A DNA stretch of 64,000 nucleotides from Obelidium mucronatum (taxonomy: Eukaryota; Chytridiomycota; Chytridiomycetes; Chytridiales; Chytriomycetaceae). Of the stretch, positions 52,421-64,000 are shown in pieces (position 1 is the stretch's first letter; the number at the start of each line of letters is the position of its first letter). Location: assembly GCA_025765595.1 (NCBI GenBank), contig JAIVFH010000113.1:38578-102577 (forward strand). Reading direction: 5' to 3'. A program made the position numbers and the translations under genes. Below the pieces are notes generated by a model, which was not told the DNA's origin, ran no database searches, and saw nothing but the letters and a program-made list of their open reading frames with translations.

Positions 52421-53147
52421 CTATCTAATTCTTGGACGCCCAGGTGTGAAATATATACAGGCAACTTCAACATTTGTCTCGAACACATTCGCCAGATGCC
52501 GCGGCACCGCTGCCGCTCCAAACCATTCAATATGTCCCGATTTCTTCATTCCCTTCAAAAGCAATTCATCCAATTCATCCTTCAGTCCCTGTCGATGCCA
52601 ATCAAGGATCAAGTTTACCACTTCCACAATGATATCCAGACCCGCCCTTCCTCGCGCATTCCAGTATAATTTATATGCCGATGAAATGATGAAGGAAAGT
52701 AGCTCGTCAGGAGTTGTGCCTTCAAATTCAGCATAACCAGGATTCTTTCGAGTTCCCCCAAACGGAAGCGGAGCTGCGGAAAAGAACAACCGACCAGCCA
52801 GGCAATATATAAAGCGATGCGGGTGGCATCTTGCGGATTGAAAGCATGTGAGAATCGCAATGTGGCTTTGGGAGATGATCTCCATAGCTGTGTGGTTTGA
52901 AGAGCAGGGTGTGATTTGAATGCGTCTGCCTTGTTCGTGGGATGTTATCAATATCGGTACTCGATTCGGATGGTATCGAACTGCTCGGTTTGAGGCAGCC
53001 GGTTGGAACCTAGACGCTAAAGAAAGTTGTCGATCAGCCGTTTTGTGTCCCTGCCGCCTCGCTCTCTGTCTGGCTGCTATCGCGCAACCAAAAAATTCAA
53101 AAGAGGCTGTGGCGATGAATACCTGTGCTGAAGGACCTGGATTGCAT
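52421..53147 (-). CDS. Unknown paralogous family, copy E (206 aa, intact)
   Basis: Exons 53147-53123 and 53016-52421 join in frame. The first exon encodes MQSRSFSTA and ends CTTCAGCACAG at the donor, matching copies C and D. The core reads CHPHRFIYCLAGRLFFSAAP, FGGTRKNPGY, SSAYKLYWNARGRAGLD, LILDWHRQGLKDELDELLLK and KSGHIEWFGAAAVPRHL. It lies 19.5 kb from copy D in opposite orientation. Confidence 0.75.
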
Positions 53148-54395
53148 AGAGACCAGGAGTTAGTTCCTCTATTTTTCAACTCCTGATAAAAATTGGTTAA
53201 AAATCCCATGTTAAAAATATTACAACCGGCAGCTCAGTTGGTCTTCATGTTTGAATAAGAAACTTATTTCTTTCATTTTGATTCTGTGTTGTTTTTTGTT
53301 ACGTTTCGTATATTCTTTTTGGTCTGGTAATTCCCTAACCGTTCGAAAAACATGACGCCCCGAGGACCCTCTTCATGTCATGTCATAGTTTGATTTGTTA
53401 GGAAATCATTTTTTGATCTATTTTTTATCGTTAGAAAGTCGTGAATACGTTACCAAGCGTGCACATAAGTTGGGAAGAAAAAACTCAACGGTCCAACCAT
53501 TGTTCCCAAAACGTCGCCCCAGCATCGCCTAGAGACAGCCGATACTGCGTAAATATGTTTCTGCAAGTAACGAGGCTATAGTCAGTCTCTATGGCCTTCG
53601 GTAAGTCGTTAACTGATTAGTTAGGATAAAGCCTCAGCATTACTCCCAGAGAGCGAATGGTTCTCTCTTGGGGTAATCGAATATCTCTATTAGCTCTAAA
53701 ACATCTTTCATATTGAATGCTATGTATGGTCAAGCGTCGATATCAAGTCATTTCGTATTATGATCCAACTCATAGTTTCAAACCGGATCCGGCCCATAAC
53801 CTAACATTGTACGGACCATAAATGAACTGCTCTCAGTGACTCGGAATTCATTACGCTGGTAGTAGAGCCTGGTGTGGTGTTGTTTCCGTCCCTCTGAATT
53901 CTTGGAACGTGAGGAGCCGTACAGTATCCGACTGCATCCTTATCGCAGGCCGAACCTCGGCCAAGAAATAATCCGAAGAATTAAAACCTTCTACTTAGTA
54001 ACCAAGCTTTGTCTTGACTGAGGTTTGGCCTTTATTAATAGTTGCACTATCGCAGGCAAAACGGAAGGGATCGCACTGTTTCATATTTACCGTGCAGCTC
54101 TTTCGTATAAATTCGAGCGGGGATTTGTGGTTCCCATTAGGTCTTCATTATTTTATGATGTGGAAAGTGATGAAGATTTTCTAGATTTTCCAAGAAAAGA
54201 CCCTTAGTGTCCAATAATCCTTCATAATGGAAGAGTTTTTCCTCATTCCTTTATTTTACCTTGGTATTTACGGTGGTGACAAGCTTTCGCAAATTGGAAT
54301 CATATTGAAAGTTCCTAATGTAGACGACGAAAATGAATAAAAAAGAATCACGCACTGAATATTTAATTACTGTGTTATGTCATTATTTCTATATT
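53148..54395. other. Non-coding interval, possibly structured
   Basis: Stops are dense in all frames from about 53220 to 54010 and base composition is even, unlike the AT-rich spacers elsewhere. Short self-complementary stretches occur (for example GGCCGAACCTCGGCC near 53949). I compared it by eye with 18S, 28S, 5S, SRP and U snRNA consensus segments and found no convincing match, so the content is unknown. Confidence 0.3.
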
Positions 54396-57114
54396 ATGTC
54401 ACGTCCAAAAGATATACCAGCAGATGTATGGAATGCCCTTCCGCTTGATATTCAACTCGAACTAGGACCAGCACCACCAGCACCATTTAAAAAACCAATC
54501 CGAAAACAATACGCCGCCGGGAATCGATTCGGCTGTTTGGGTACAATTGCCGTCGGAAGTGCAAGCCGAGTTGCTCAGCCAACAAACTCCTCCTTCGCTG
54601 CCGTTCCCTCATTTAAAGTTAACCATGCTGCTCCTTCTTTCGGAATTCGGGGCCGTCAAGTTGTCGGGAACGTTCTTGGATTCGTTTCAACTCTTGCTGG
54701 ACATTCAGCGTTCCTCCCGACACCGAACGCCATCCCGTCAGTGCAGTACCCAAATTATCAAACGAAGAGCATCAATGGATAGATCCTGATTTCGTGGCTG
54801 ATGCGTCTGCAATAGTGCGTTGTTCAGTCGTATTTTCTTTTGGACACTCGCTATCTGATTTCTGACATAATGTAGGATGGAATCAAAACAGATACACCTC
54901 CAGCAAATAGTTCTATTTCTTCTGAAGCCGCGGGGAAGGACCACTTCCCCACAGTGTCTGTGCAAGGAAAGCGGCTCGCCTGAAAACCGTCTTCAAAGAA
55001 AACAAAAACCACGGCCGCAAGTTCTTTGCATGCTCAAACGCAAACAGCGAAGGCTTGCGCGCTTCTTCATGTGGGCGCCAGAATCTGGTGAATTTGCGCC
55101 CAGACACTCCAAGGACACGCTTCAGTCGAATGGAAACGACTTTCCTGCCACTGTTGGCAGACCCGAAAGGAGAATACTCCCCACATCATGTGAAACAAGG
55201 GCGAATCGGCGATTGCTGGTTCGTTTCGGCTCTGTCTGTTATTGCGGAAATCCGCACTTGTTCATCGAATTCTGCCCAAACAAACTGATATTCAAAACGG
55301 GTGTACTTGACGAGGTTTTTCATCGATGGAGCTTGGAGAGAGTACGCAATCGATAACTACTTCCCACTAACGCCTACCAGTCAACTCAAGAAGTCAAACG
55401 TCTCTGGCAGTGGGCCTCACCTGTACTTTGCCAAAGCCGTCGATGGAAATCTCTGGGTTCCTGTTCTGGAAAAAGGATACGCGAAAGCGCATTCGTCGTA
55501 TGCGAGCATTCATGGAGGCCATATTGGAGAGGCGCTATTTGACTTGACAGGATTTCCCACGGAATCTATTTGTTTCGGAAGTGTTGGATTTGACAGCGAA
55601 ATATTCTGGACTCGTTTACTGTCTTTTCAAAGCCAGGGGTTTTTGATGGGCGCTGTATGCCCCAAATCTGGAGATGGCCTCGTGGGTGGGCATGCCTATA
55701 GTTTTTGCAGGTTGTGGAGGAATCAATTGAAAATGGGCTGGTTCTTGGAAGAACCAAAACTCTGCACGATTATTTCCACGAAGGAAGCAGCACAGCAGCA
55801 CCCAGAAAGAAAGTTTCATGAAACTGAAGAATTCGGAGTAACAGATCACGGGACGCTGCGGCTCATCAAGTTGAGGAATCCGTGGGGTCGGGTGGAATGG
55901 AAAGGCAGATTTGGTGTTGACAGTGCAGAATGGTCTGCGAGTCTCAGGAAGCGACTTAATGAACCTGAGCATGATATTTCCAGCTCCTCAAATAATTCAT
56001 CAGAGCAAGGAGGAGTCTTTTGGATGTCTACCATGACTTTCTGCAACGCTTCATGCAAGTTGACGTGTGTTTCACCCACAAAAACCACCAAGTCCTGAAT
56101 ATCGAATGCATACTTCCGGAAGCTCAATCGGTGTCTTCAAATGTAATTGAATTGTCTGTTCCGGATCCCTCGTGGATCAATATTAGTCTGTGTCAACGAA
56201 CCAAACGCGGAAAAGCCAAAGAGAACTTTTATTACACGGACTTGACGCTTCTGATTCTGAAAATATCCGATTCCAAAGAGGGCGCAGATACTCTTCCGTT
56301 CAAGATATGCGCTTGTTTGGACAAGGCAGAGACTCGCATTTTGATTTATTTCTCGGAGAGCGAGAGAAAACAGCGCGATATCTTCTGATACCACTCTCTA
56401 TCGAGCGCGAAACGGCATTGCGCGAAGTAAAAGTATTTAAACGGGGAATCAATCGGGTTGGAAGTGGGGAGAGCGGATTTAAACCATGGAGTTGAAACGA
56501 CTTGAGTTCACTGTTCGGATCATGAGTGCAAATCCTGTGGGAGGATGTTTTAGCAGGACAGCCGTCAATGGGGAAAAGGGTCTGGATTTTGTGTGGGATG
56601 CAGTGGAACGAGCCTCTGTGACATGAGTCTGGTGGCAGGCCATTGCTTTCAGGATCTCCTAACTTGGTATCTTGATCCAGTTTTTTTTGTAAATTTAAAT
56701 ATTTCATGGAAACTAAAAGATGCTCTCAGTCAATGCAGCAGAACCTTCCAACCCTATCAACTTGCAAACGCGAACGACGCAATTCAGCTCGAACACTCGG
56801 AACCATGGGATCCCTCCCACTTCACACGCTTAGAGTTTCACAATCCGTGGAATCGCGAATCGCACCACTTTACAAATACACAAACCCAAAAGTATTGATC
56901 AAGATTCGGTTAGGGAATACGGGGCAGCTGCAAAACCTTTAATTCTACTGTTTCTTACGTGTGGCGGTTCATCCCGCCGCTATCAAGACGAGTTATTGGG
57001 ACATGTATTTGCCCTAGCTGGGAAGGAATGTATGGACACGATGTAATTGGTGTCACCAATGTGGAATGGGATCATTTATCGGGAGTGACTGCATGTGTCA
57101 AATTTTCGGTATAG
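54396..57114 (+). CDS. Calpain-type cysteine protease with N-terminal ubiquitin-binding-like motif and zinc finger
   Basis: From ATG 54396: IPADVWNALPLDIQLEL and LPSEVQAELLSQQ resemble UBM-type ubiquitin-binding motifs (LP...E). KTVFKENKNHGRKFFAC resembles a GRF zinc finger. The calpain core follows: catalytic Cys in QGRIGDCWFVSALS, FIDGAWREYAIDNYFP, WVPVLEKGYAKAHSSYASIH, GGHIGEALFDLTG, catalytic His in GLVGGHAYS and Asn in LIKLRNPWGRVEW. A β-rich tail of about 330 residues ends near 57114. Reading requires several introns and at least two frame changes, so exon limits are approximate. The architecture is closest to calpain-15/SOL-type enzymes, which carry N-terminal zinc fingers. Confidence 0.82.
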
Positions 57115-57263
57115 ATTCTTTAGCTGCAAGTGAATGTGCATGTGAGATGAGAGGATTGTACTCTGTGAGGAGCATTCAAGTTTCTTGATTTTGTGAGAGG
57201 GGGATGTGGAGAAGTCAAGTTTTTTTTTTTTTGAAAAAAAAAATAAGAATACAAAGAGCCAAA

Positions 57264-60200
57264 ATGGACGCGATCCGCAAGCAGCTCAAGGTCTTCAGCG
57301 TAAGACAGGAAAAACATCCGAAACATCTGCATTCTTTGCGCACGTCGGTCAGTGCTACGGTATCCTCTCGCTTTTTTGTCGGTTGTAAACAAAAACTGTC
57401 TGTTATCCAATAGACCATGGAAAGACAACACTGTCCTGACTCCCTGCTAGCATCCAACGGAATCATTTCAACTAAACCTCGCCGGAAAAGTACGGTATCT
57501 AGACTCTCGCGATGACGAGATTGAGCGAGGGGATCACAATGAAGTCCTCGGGAGTCTCGTTGGTGTATGGACGGCCACTTGGTCAACCTGATTGATTCTC
57601 CAGGCCACGTTGACTTTGCGTCGGAAGTTTCTTCAGCTTCTCGGCTGTGTGACGGCTGTTTGGTGCTTGTGGATGCTGTGGAGGGTGTTTGTACTCAGAC
57701 TCACACAGTCTTGAGACAAGCTTTGGCTGAAAATGTGCGTCCGATACTCGTTATTAATAAGATGGATCGGTATGTCGTATTGTTGCAATGCAACTTCATT
57801 CCAAACAGAGCCGTTGACCAAAAAAAAAACAGTCTCATTACACAACTCAAAATGTCTCCACATGAAGCATATTCTCACATGTCCATGATTTTGGAAGAAG
57901 TAAACGCGATTGTTGGAACATTCCACATGGAAAACTTGATCGCCGATGACGCACGAATGTACGAGGAGGCCCTTCAAAAGCAAAAAGACAATTCCATTGC
58001 AACCGACAATGAATCTCTTTCGCGTGCTGTTGACGATGGATTCTTGAAGATCGTGATGATGAACACTTGTATTTCTCGCCAGAGAAGGGAAACGTTGTCT
58101 TTGCCAGCGCAATAGATGGATGGGCTTTCCGGATTGATCAGTTTGCAGCTATTTATGCATCCAAGCTGGGAGTCAAGGAATCATCTCTCAAGAAAGTCTT
58201 GGTGGGGTGATTGGTATTTGGATCCCAAAACAAAGCGTGCTATTGGTCCGAAAGCTTTGAAGGGACGGCTTCTGAAGCCCTTCTTTGTTCAATTTATTCT
58301 TGATAACTTATGGGCAGTTCACGATTCTGTTGAAAAGTGGGGTGCACCTTGTTTTCGAGTTAAAAATCAGTTTCACTAACACTGCTTCCAAAAAAAAAAT
58401 ATATTTCAACCAGTGACCGAGAAAAACTGGAAAAGATTGTAAAAGTCTTGAACCTCAAAATCACGCCTCGCGATCTCAAACAAAAAGACCCGAAACCTGT
58501 CCTTCAAACTGTAATGAACCAATGGCTACCCCTCTCCGCAACCATCCTCCAAGCCACCATTCAAGTTCTACCCTCGCCTTTAGAAGCACAGAAAATCCGA
58601 ATTCCAAGCCTGTTGAATTCGTTGCCGCCTCTTCTTGACAAGCGGGGCGCCGGCCGTTGCGGAAAGCGGACAGCCTAAATTTACGGCAGAGGAAGAGGCC
58701 ATGATTCTTGTGATTCCAATAGTTTCCACACGTTGTAGGCTTACGTAAGTAAAATGTTTGCAGTTCCCGCAGACGTTATTGCCTCAAGTCTGAAATCTGC
58801 AGCGGGGGGTTGTAGCTGGCAGCACCAGTGATCGTGTCAAGTTGTCCTCTGAGGATTGCCAGAGAGCAAAGACGACTCGCCATGGTGGCAGAACGTGCGG
58901 CGCGGAAAAAAGATGAGTTGGAAGGAGTGAGTGGTGTTGTTGATACAGGTGCAATCAATTGGTGAAACGTGAGGAAGGGCATATAAACCAGTGGAAATTA
59001 GTGCTGCGACTTTGGCGGCAGCGTCTGCTTTGGCGGCTCAGGAGGCCAAGAAGGCGGATGAACCAGCTGAAGAAGAGACTTTGATTGGATTTGCACGCTG
59101 TTATTCGGGGACTGTGAAAGTAGGACAACATTGCATGTCCTTGGTCCAAAGTATCATCCATCGAAGCCAGATTTATATCATACGGAAGTGAAAATTACGA
59201 AGCTGTATATGTTGATGGGGCGTGAATTGCAGGAACTGGAAGAAGTTCCTGCGGGCAATGTGTTTGGGATTGGAGGTCTGGATGGTCATGTTTTGAAGAC
59301 AGGGACCTTGTCCAGCAGTCCTAATGTGAGAAGTTTCGGTGGAGTAAACAACGACGCGCCGATTCTGCGAGTTGCTTTGGAGCCATACAACCCAAGTACG
59401 TTTGTCGAATAATTTCTGAACGATACTGACAACATTTCATTGTTCAGGTGAAATGAACAAGCTTATCGATGGGCTCCACTTACTCAACCAAGCTGATCCT
59501 TGTGTAGAAGTAGTTTTGCAGGAAACTGGAGAACATGTTATTATAACGGCAGGAGCATTGCATTTGGAGGTATTGCACATGATTTTATATTTCTTGCCAT
59601 CAGGTCGATTAAACAGTTTTTAAAACCAGCGCTGCCTCAAAGATCTCCGTGAGAGATTCGCTAAAATTGAAATCCAAGTATCAGAACCCATCGTTCCCTT
59701 TCGTGAAACCATCTCCACCTTCCCAGCTCTCCCCTCACAAGACAAGGGCAACAATAACGACGAAGGCGAAGCAGAAGAAGCAGCAGAACCTGTGGCTCCT
59801 TTACCGACGGGAACTGTAGTAACATCAAGTCAGGGAGGTTTGGCTACTCTTCGTGTGAGGGCAGTACCTCTTCCAAAAAATGTTTTGAATTTCTTGGAAG
59901 CGAATTCACGGAGATTGAAGGCGCTCACTGAGGCGGATCAGTTAGAAGTGGGGAATGAAAGATCGATCAAATTTCATTGATGAAGTGGAGGCGCAGTTTG
60001 AAGAAGCAAAGCTTAATGGCGATTTGGTGGATAAGGAACTTTGGGAAGGTATTGGAAGCAGGTTCGTCGTTTTTCTCTTTTGTTTCATTGAATATGGTTA
60101 CATCCAAATTAACTGATTCAACTGCTTTTTAAGGATAATTTCTTTGGTCCGCGAGAGGTAGGACCCAATCTGTTGATCAGTGCTACTGAAACAACAACTG

Positions 60201-61306
60201 GAAACGCGTAAGTACTCTTCAACGACGATTTTCTTTAATTAAGAAGCTTCTCCACTTTACAGATGGAAAGATAGTTCCAGTAATTCCAAGATGAGAAAAG
60301 TGCGGGACGTATCCTTCAACCTGAAGCTTCCAACAGCGAAGATTCTTCAGACAATCAGAATAAGCCTTTACGCATGCCAACGGCAAAAGATTACGAAGGC
60401 TCTATTACTATTGGATTCCAGTTGGCAATGTTGACTGGTCCACTTTGTAACGAGCCAATGATGGGCGTAGCTATTTTCTTGGAGAGCTTTGAATTAAATT
60501 TGGATGGCGCCGATAGTTGAGATCCTTTGTTGAAATTGATGTCTTCAACATGTATTTAACTTGACACTGTTGATTTTAGACCGACAAATCGGGCTGTTAC
60601 CAGGGCAGATTATGGCATCAATGCGTGAATCTTGTAGACAAGCTTTCTTGAAGTGGTCGCCACGGTTGGCACTTGCCATGTATTCGTGTGATCTTCAAGC
60701 TCCTTGTTAGTTGTCTTTCCTTTTTTCTTTTTCGATAGTGTGAAACTGGTCAAACTGATTAGTTTTTTTCACCACAGCCGAGGTGCTTGGAAAAGTATAT
60801 GCTGTTTTGAACAAGCGTCGTGGAAGAATCTTATCCGAAGAAATTAAGGATGGAACGCCATTTTTCCAAATCAAGTCGTTGTTGCCAGTGATTGAGAGTT
60901 TTGGATTCAGTGATGGTGAGACCTTTAGCATAAGTTTTTGGCGGGGATTGAGAGCTAATCCGCTTTTCTTTTCTTTTGCTTATTAGATATTCGCAAAAGA
61001 ACTGCAGGGTCGGCAAGTCCACAGTTAATTTTCAGCGGGTGAGAAACCCAATTTGTGACAATTCTCCAGACCTAATTGAAAAAAATCATTTGTTCCCATA
61101 CTAAAAAAAACAGATTCGAAGTTCTTGATTTGGATCCTTTCTGGGTGCCTACAACTCAGGAAGAGTTGGAAGATTTGGGAGAAAAGGCCGACCGTGAGAA
61201 TGTCGCCAAGAAATACATGGAAGCAGTCAGGAAGCGAAAGGGTCTTTTCGTGGAGAAGAAGATTGTAGAATTCGCCGAGAAGCAGCGAACCATGAAGCAG
61301 AAATAA
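57264..61306 (+). CDS. EFL1: Elongation factor-like GTPase 1 (60S maturation)
   Basis: EFL1/Ria1 works with Sdo1 to evict eIF6 from pre-60S subunits. Landmarks: NIRNICIL before the first intron, HGKTTL (G1), [20 protein letters not shown] (G3), VINKMDR (G4), [77 protein letters not shown], the EF2-like domain IV/V segments and the C-terminus VWVPTT-type [20 protein letters not shown]. The first 300 bp contain about five single-base frame breaks, and another sits in DWYLDP's upstream KVLWGD near 58200. Many short introns follow. The stop is 32 bp before the MSH3 ATG. Confidence 0.93.
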
Positions 61307-61338
61307 CGTACGAAAGTAAATACAAACGTCAACAAAAC

Positions 61339-64000
61339 ATGATGGGAATCAACAACAAAAGCAACGCAGCGCCGAAAACCAAGCAAGCGACGCTTTCGGC
61401 GTTCTTTGCCAAGAAGCCGTCGCCGGCGCCGGCGCCCGAAGCGGCAAAGACAAATCAAGCGGCGAGCAGTCCGAGTGCATCGAGCGCATCGACAACTGTC
61501 GCAGCCGCCGACTGCAGACCGCGCCGACCAATCAGACGCGGCCGCGCCGGCGAGACGCATGCGGCGTCTTGTTTGCGGCAGCGACTCGGAGGCGTCGTCC
61601 GAACAGCCGGCGGCAAAGAAGCAAAAGACAGCGGCGGACATCGCCGCTTTTCGGTACTTTGTGTTTGCGTCGCTGCTCGTTGCGCTGACGCTGATTCAGA
61701 TACGCGAAAGGCGCTGCGGCCGCAACGACAACGCCGCGGCTGGACAGCGGCGCGCGCGATCGCTTCCTGAGGCGCTTCAACATCAACAGCCACTCGGACG
61801 GCGGCCAGGCTTCGATGCGGACATGGACGAGGCGGGCGGCGAGGACGACGGCGAGGAGGCGGTCCAGCCAAGAAGAACTCGCGAACTCCAAGCAAGAGTG
61901 CGCAAAAGACTAAATACACTCCGCTCGAATTGCAGTATCTGGAGATACGGAAAAAGAATCCAGGAGTCGTGTTGGCCGTTGAAGTTGGATACAAGTACAG
62001 ATTCTTTGAGGAAGACGCGTTGGTATGTTTGGGAGAACTGAATACGTTATGATAACACTATCAATATTAGACTGCCGCAAAAGAGCTGAATATTGTGGCA
62101 TATATGGATAAAAATTTGAAAGGACGTCTATTCCTGTCCATCGACTTAATGTGCATGTGTCAAAACTGGTCCAATTGGGATACAAAGTTGGAATCGTTCG
62201 ACAAACTGAAACAGCTGCCCTGAAAGGTCCGGCATTCAGGTTTTCAATCTCCCTTTCGACTAACTCTTTTATTTGAACATTTTCCATCTTTTAGCTGCGG
62301 GAGACAACAAATCAGCCCCATTTGAAAGGAAACTCACCAATATATTCACAAAAGGCACCTTTATCGACCCTGATTTGTCGATAGCTGATTCTTCTGAAAA
62401 CGGTTTTGAAAACAAGTCTTCCTACATTATGGTTATATGGGAGGAATCTCTTCGAAAAGGACAACTTCTTCCCAATTATCGCAAGACGGTGTTGAAATCA
62501 GTGTGTGGCCGTCCAGCTCTCCACTGGAGAAGTCATCTACGATTCATTCCAAGATTGCTTGACGAGAACTGAACTTGAGACTCGTTTGGAGCATTTGAAT
62601 CCGGTTGAACTTATTCTTCCTTTTGGAGAAGGCAGTTTGAGCGCCACTACTGAGCGGTTTTAAGTCATTGGGCGTCGAGATCCGAAGTAAAGGGAGATGT
62701 TGTGCGAATAGAGAGGTTGAAGGACGCGTTCGTTGGCGTTTCCGAATGTAAACCACACTCTTTTTTGAACAGTTAATTCGCACATATTGTTAACTCTCGG
62801 CTTCATTTACCTTCCACAGCTCGTGTTGCTCTCACGGAGTTCTTTGAAAGGCCATTAAAATCGCGTTCCGTTTCAACGTCCAGAGATGCACATGTGTTCA
62901 GTCAGGTCTTGGATCTACCAGGACCTGTGCTGATTTGCCTCTCTGCTTTGTTACTCCACCTTACAGAATTTGGCCTGAGCATGCGCTGCTTCTCACCAAA
63001 GGGTTTACTCTCCTTTTTCACAGATTGGCCATATGGTTTTGAGTGGTCCCACATTGAAAGCACTCGAGATATTTGAAACCGAAGAGGCGGGGGTTATCAA
63101 AGGATCGCTACTCTGGGTGCTCGATCATACAATCACAAAATTTGGTGCACGGTTATTGAGAAAGTGGGTTGGAAGACCACTGGTGAATGTGGCGTTGAGT
63201 ATTTAATTTTATTGATTTGGATCTTTGTGTCACCCCTGACCGACCGTGTTTTCTTTTCAGTCTTTTAAATGAGCGAATCGATGCAGTGGAGGAAGTTATT
63301 TCCTATTGGTTCAGAAAGTATCCCGATTGTCAAGTTGCGAGGCCTTTTGCATCAACTGCCAGGTATATTTAGCCGAAGCATCTTTTTTTTTTTACTTATT
63401 GAGTTTTAACGAACTAAAAACACCAATCAAAAAAAAAAAGATTTGGAAAAGTCTCTCGCCCGAATTCACTACACGCGTTGTCCACCCTCTGATCTCCATG
63501 CCACTTTAACTAGCCTTCAAAAATTGCAAATACATTTCCATCCGCCGCGCGCATCGTCTCAATTCAAGTCGCCTCTTTTGAAATCTATATTCAGCAGCCC
63601 TTCAAGTATCGGTCTGATTGAGGATATCTGGCACTTTTGAATACCGAAGCGTGCACCAAGAACATAAAGCGCGACGTTCGTTTTTCTCAAGGAAAAGCCG
63701 AAATGACTGACGCGCGCAAACAAGTTCTTCGCTTGAAACTGGAGCTCAAGTCCTGCGAGGCTGAATTTGGCGAGATTCTAAAAGGCATCAGGAAGCAAAT
63801 TCGAAATAACGCGTTGGAGTATGTATCTGTTTCGGGGATGGAGTATTTGGTGGAAATCAAGGTTGGGAATGCTGGAGCTGTGCCTAAAGATTGGATCAAG
63901 ATTAATGGGTGAGTTGAATATATTTTTTTTAAAAAAAAAAAAGCAAGGGGAGTGAAATTGGCTGGTATAGAACAAAGGCTGTTTCGCGATTTCATACGCC
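61339..64000 (+). CDS. MSH3: Mismatch repair protein Msh3 (5' part, runs off the window)
   Basis: MutSβ subunit recognising insertion/deletion loops. Near the N-terminus KQATLSAFF is a PCNA-binding PIP box. After a GC-rich disordered region, [17 protein letters not shown] and [14 protein letters not shown] mark the mismatch-binding domain. [20 protein letters not shown] lies in the core levers and [19 protein letters not shown] in the clamp; the last in-window residues are TKAVSRFHT. The ATPase domain is beyond the right edge. Introns are short. Msh6 is less likely because the YTPLELQ...VGYKYRFF spacing follows Msh3. Confidence 0.92.

Noticed and set aside
53520..54060. Decayed 18S or 28S rRNA
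   Set aside because: A few 8-10 base matches (such as TATTAGCTCTA) appear by eye, but no colinear alignment with rRNA could be built.
61455..61994. Minus-strand Arg-rich frames over the MSH3 start
   Set aside because: Antisense of the GC-rich disordered MSH3 N-terminus; the sense strand carries the PIP box and mismatch-binding domain.

Overview
The window looks like nuclear DNA of an early-diverging fungus, most likely a chytrid (inference). The reasons are many short GT-AG introns (about 35-75 nt), very tight intergenic spacing, isolated tRNA genes, eukaryotic replication, repair, splicing and polyadenylation genes, a chromodomain Ty3-type retrotransposon, and a PARG gene, which budding yeasts lack. 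Introns make most genes appear as chains of short reading frames; I joined exons by splice signals and family knowledge.

Layout. 1-7.2 kb: tRNA-Gly, a complete 5.6-kb DNA transposon with 17-bp terminal inverted repeats and a 9-bp target duplication encoding a ten-exon 1385-codon protein, then two tRNA-Ala genes. 7.2-12 kb: a poorly resolved stretch, an OsmC-like protein and CDC6. 12-17 kb, minus strand: three small secreted Ala/Thr/Pro-rich wall-type proteins interleaved with an FAD monooxygenase and a short-chain dehydrogenase. 17-21.5 kb, plus strand: a 117-aa unknown, poly(A) polymerase, an RBM18-like RRM protein and isopentenyl-diphosphate isomerase. 21.6-33 kb: four of five members of an unrecognised paralogous family surround a RecQ/BLM helicase and a poly(ADP-ribose) glycohydrolase. 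34-37 kb: tRNA-His and a DHX33/Dhr2-type helicase. 37-45.4 kb: a ubiquitin-like fusion gene split by a young Ty3/chromovirus element with identical 194-bp LTRs and a 5-bp target duplication, a decayed ubiquitin-like relative, and two tRNA-Ala genes. 45.7-50.5 kb: Prp6 and a Gln-rich coiled-coil protein. 50.5-54.4 kb: mostly unassigned, with the fifth family member. 54.4-64 kb: a calpain-type protease, EFL1 and the 5' part of MSH3, which runs off the right edge.

Several conserved genes (CDC6, Prp6, EFL1, dehydrogenase, the retrotransposon pol) contain single-base frame breaks. Because these fall in genes that should be essential and in an element with identical LTRs, residual sequencing indels are the simplest explanation, but real decay cannot be excluded. 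By contrast the DNA transposon gene and four of five members of the unknown family read through without a break.

The two main candidates for something undescribed are the intact DNA transposon, which I could not place in a superfamily, and the five-copy protein family with a strictly conserved core and a shared tiny first exon in one subgroup.
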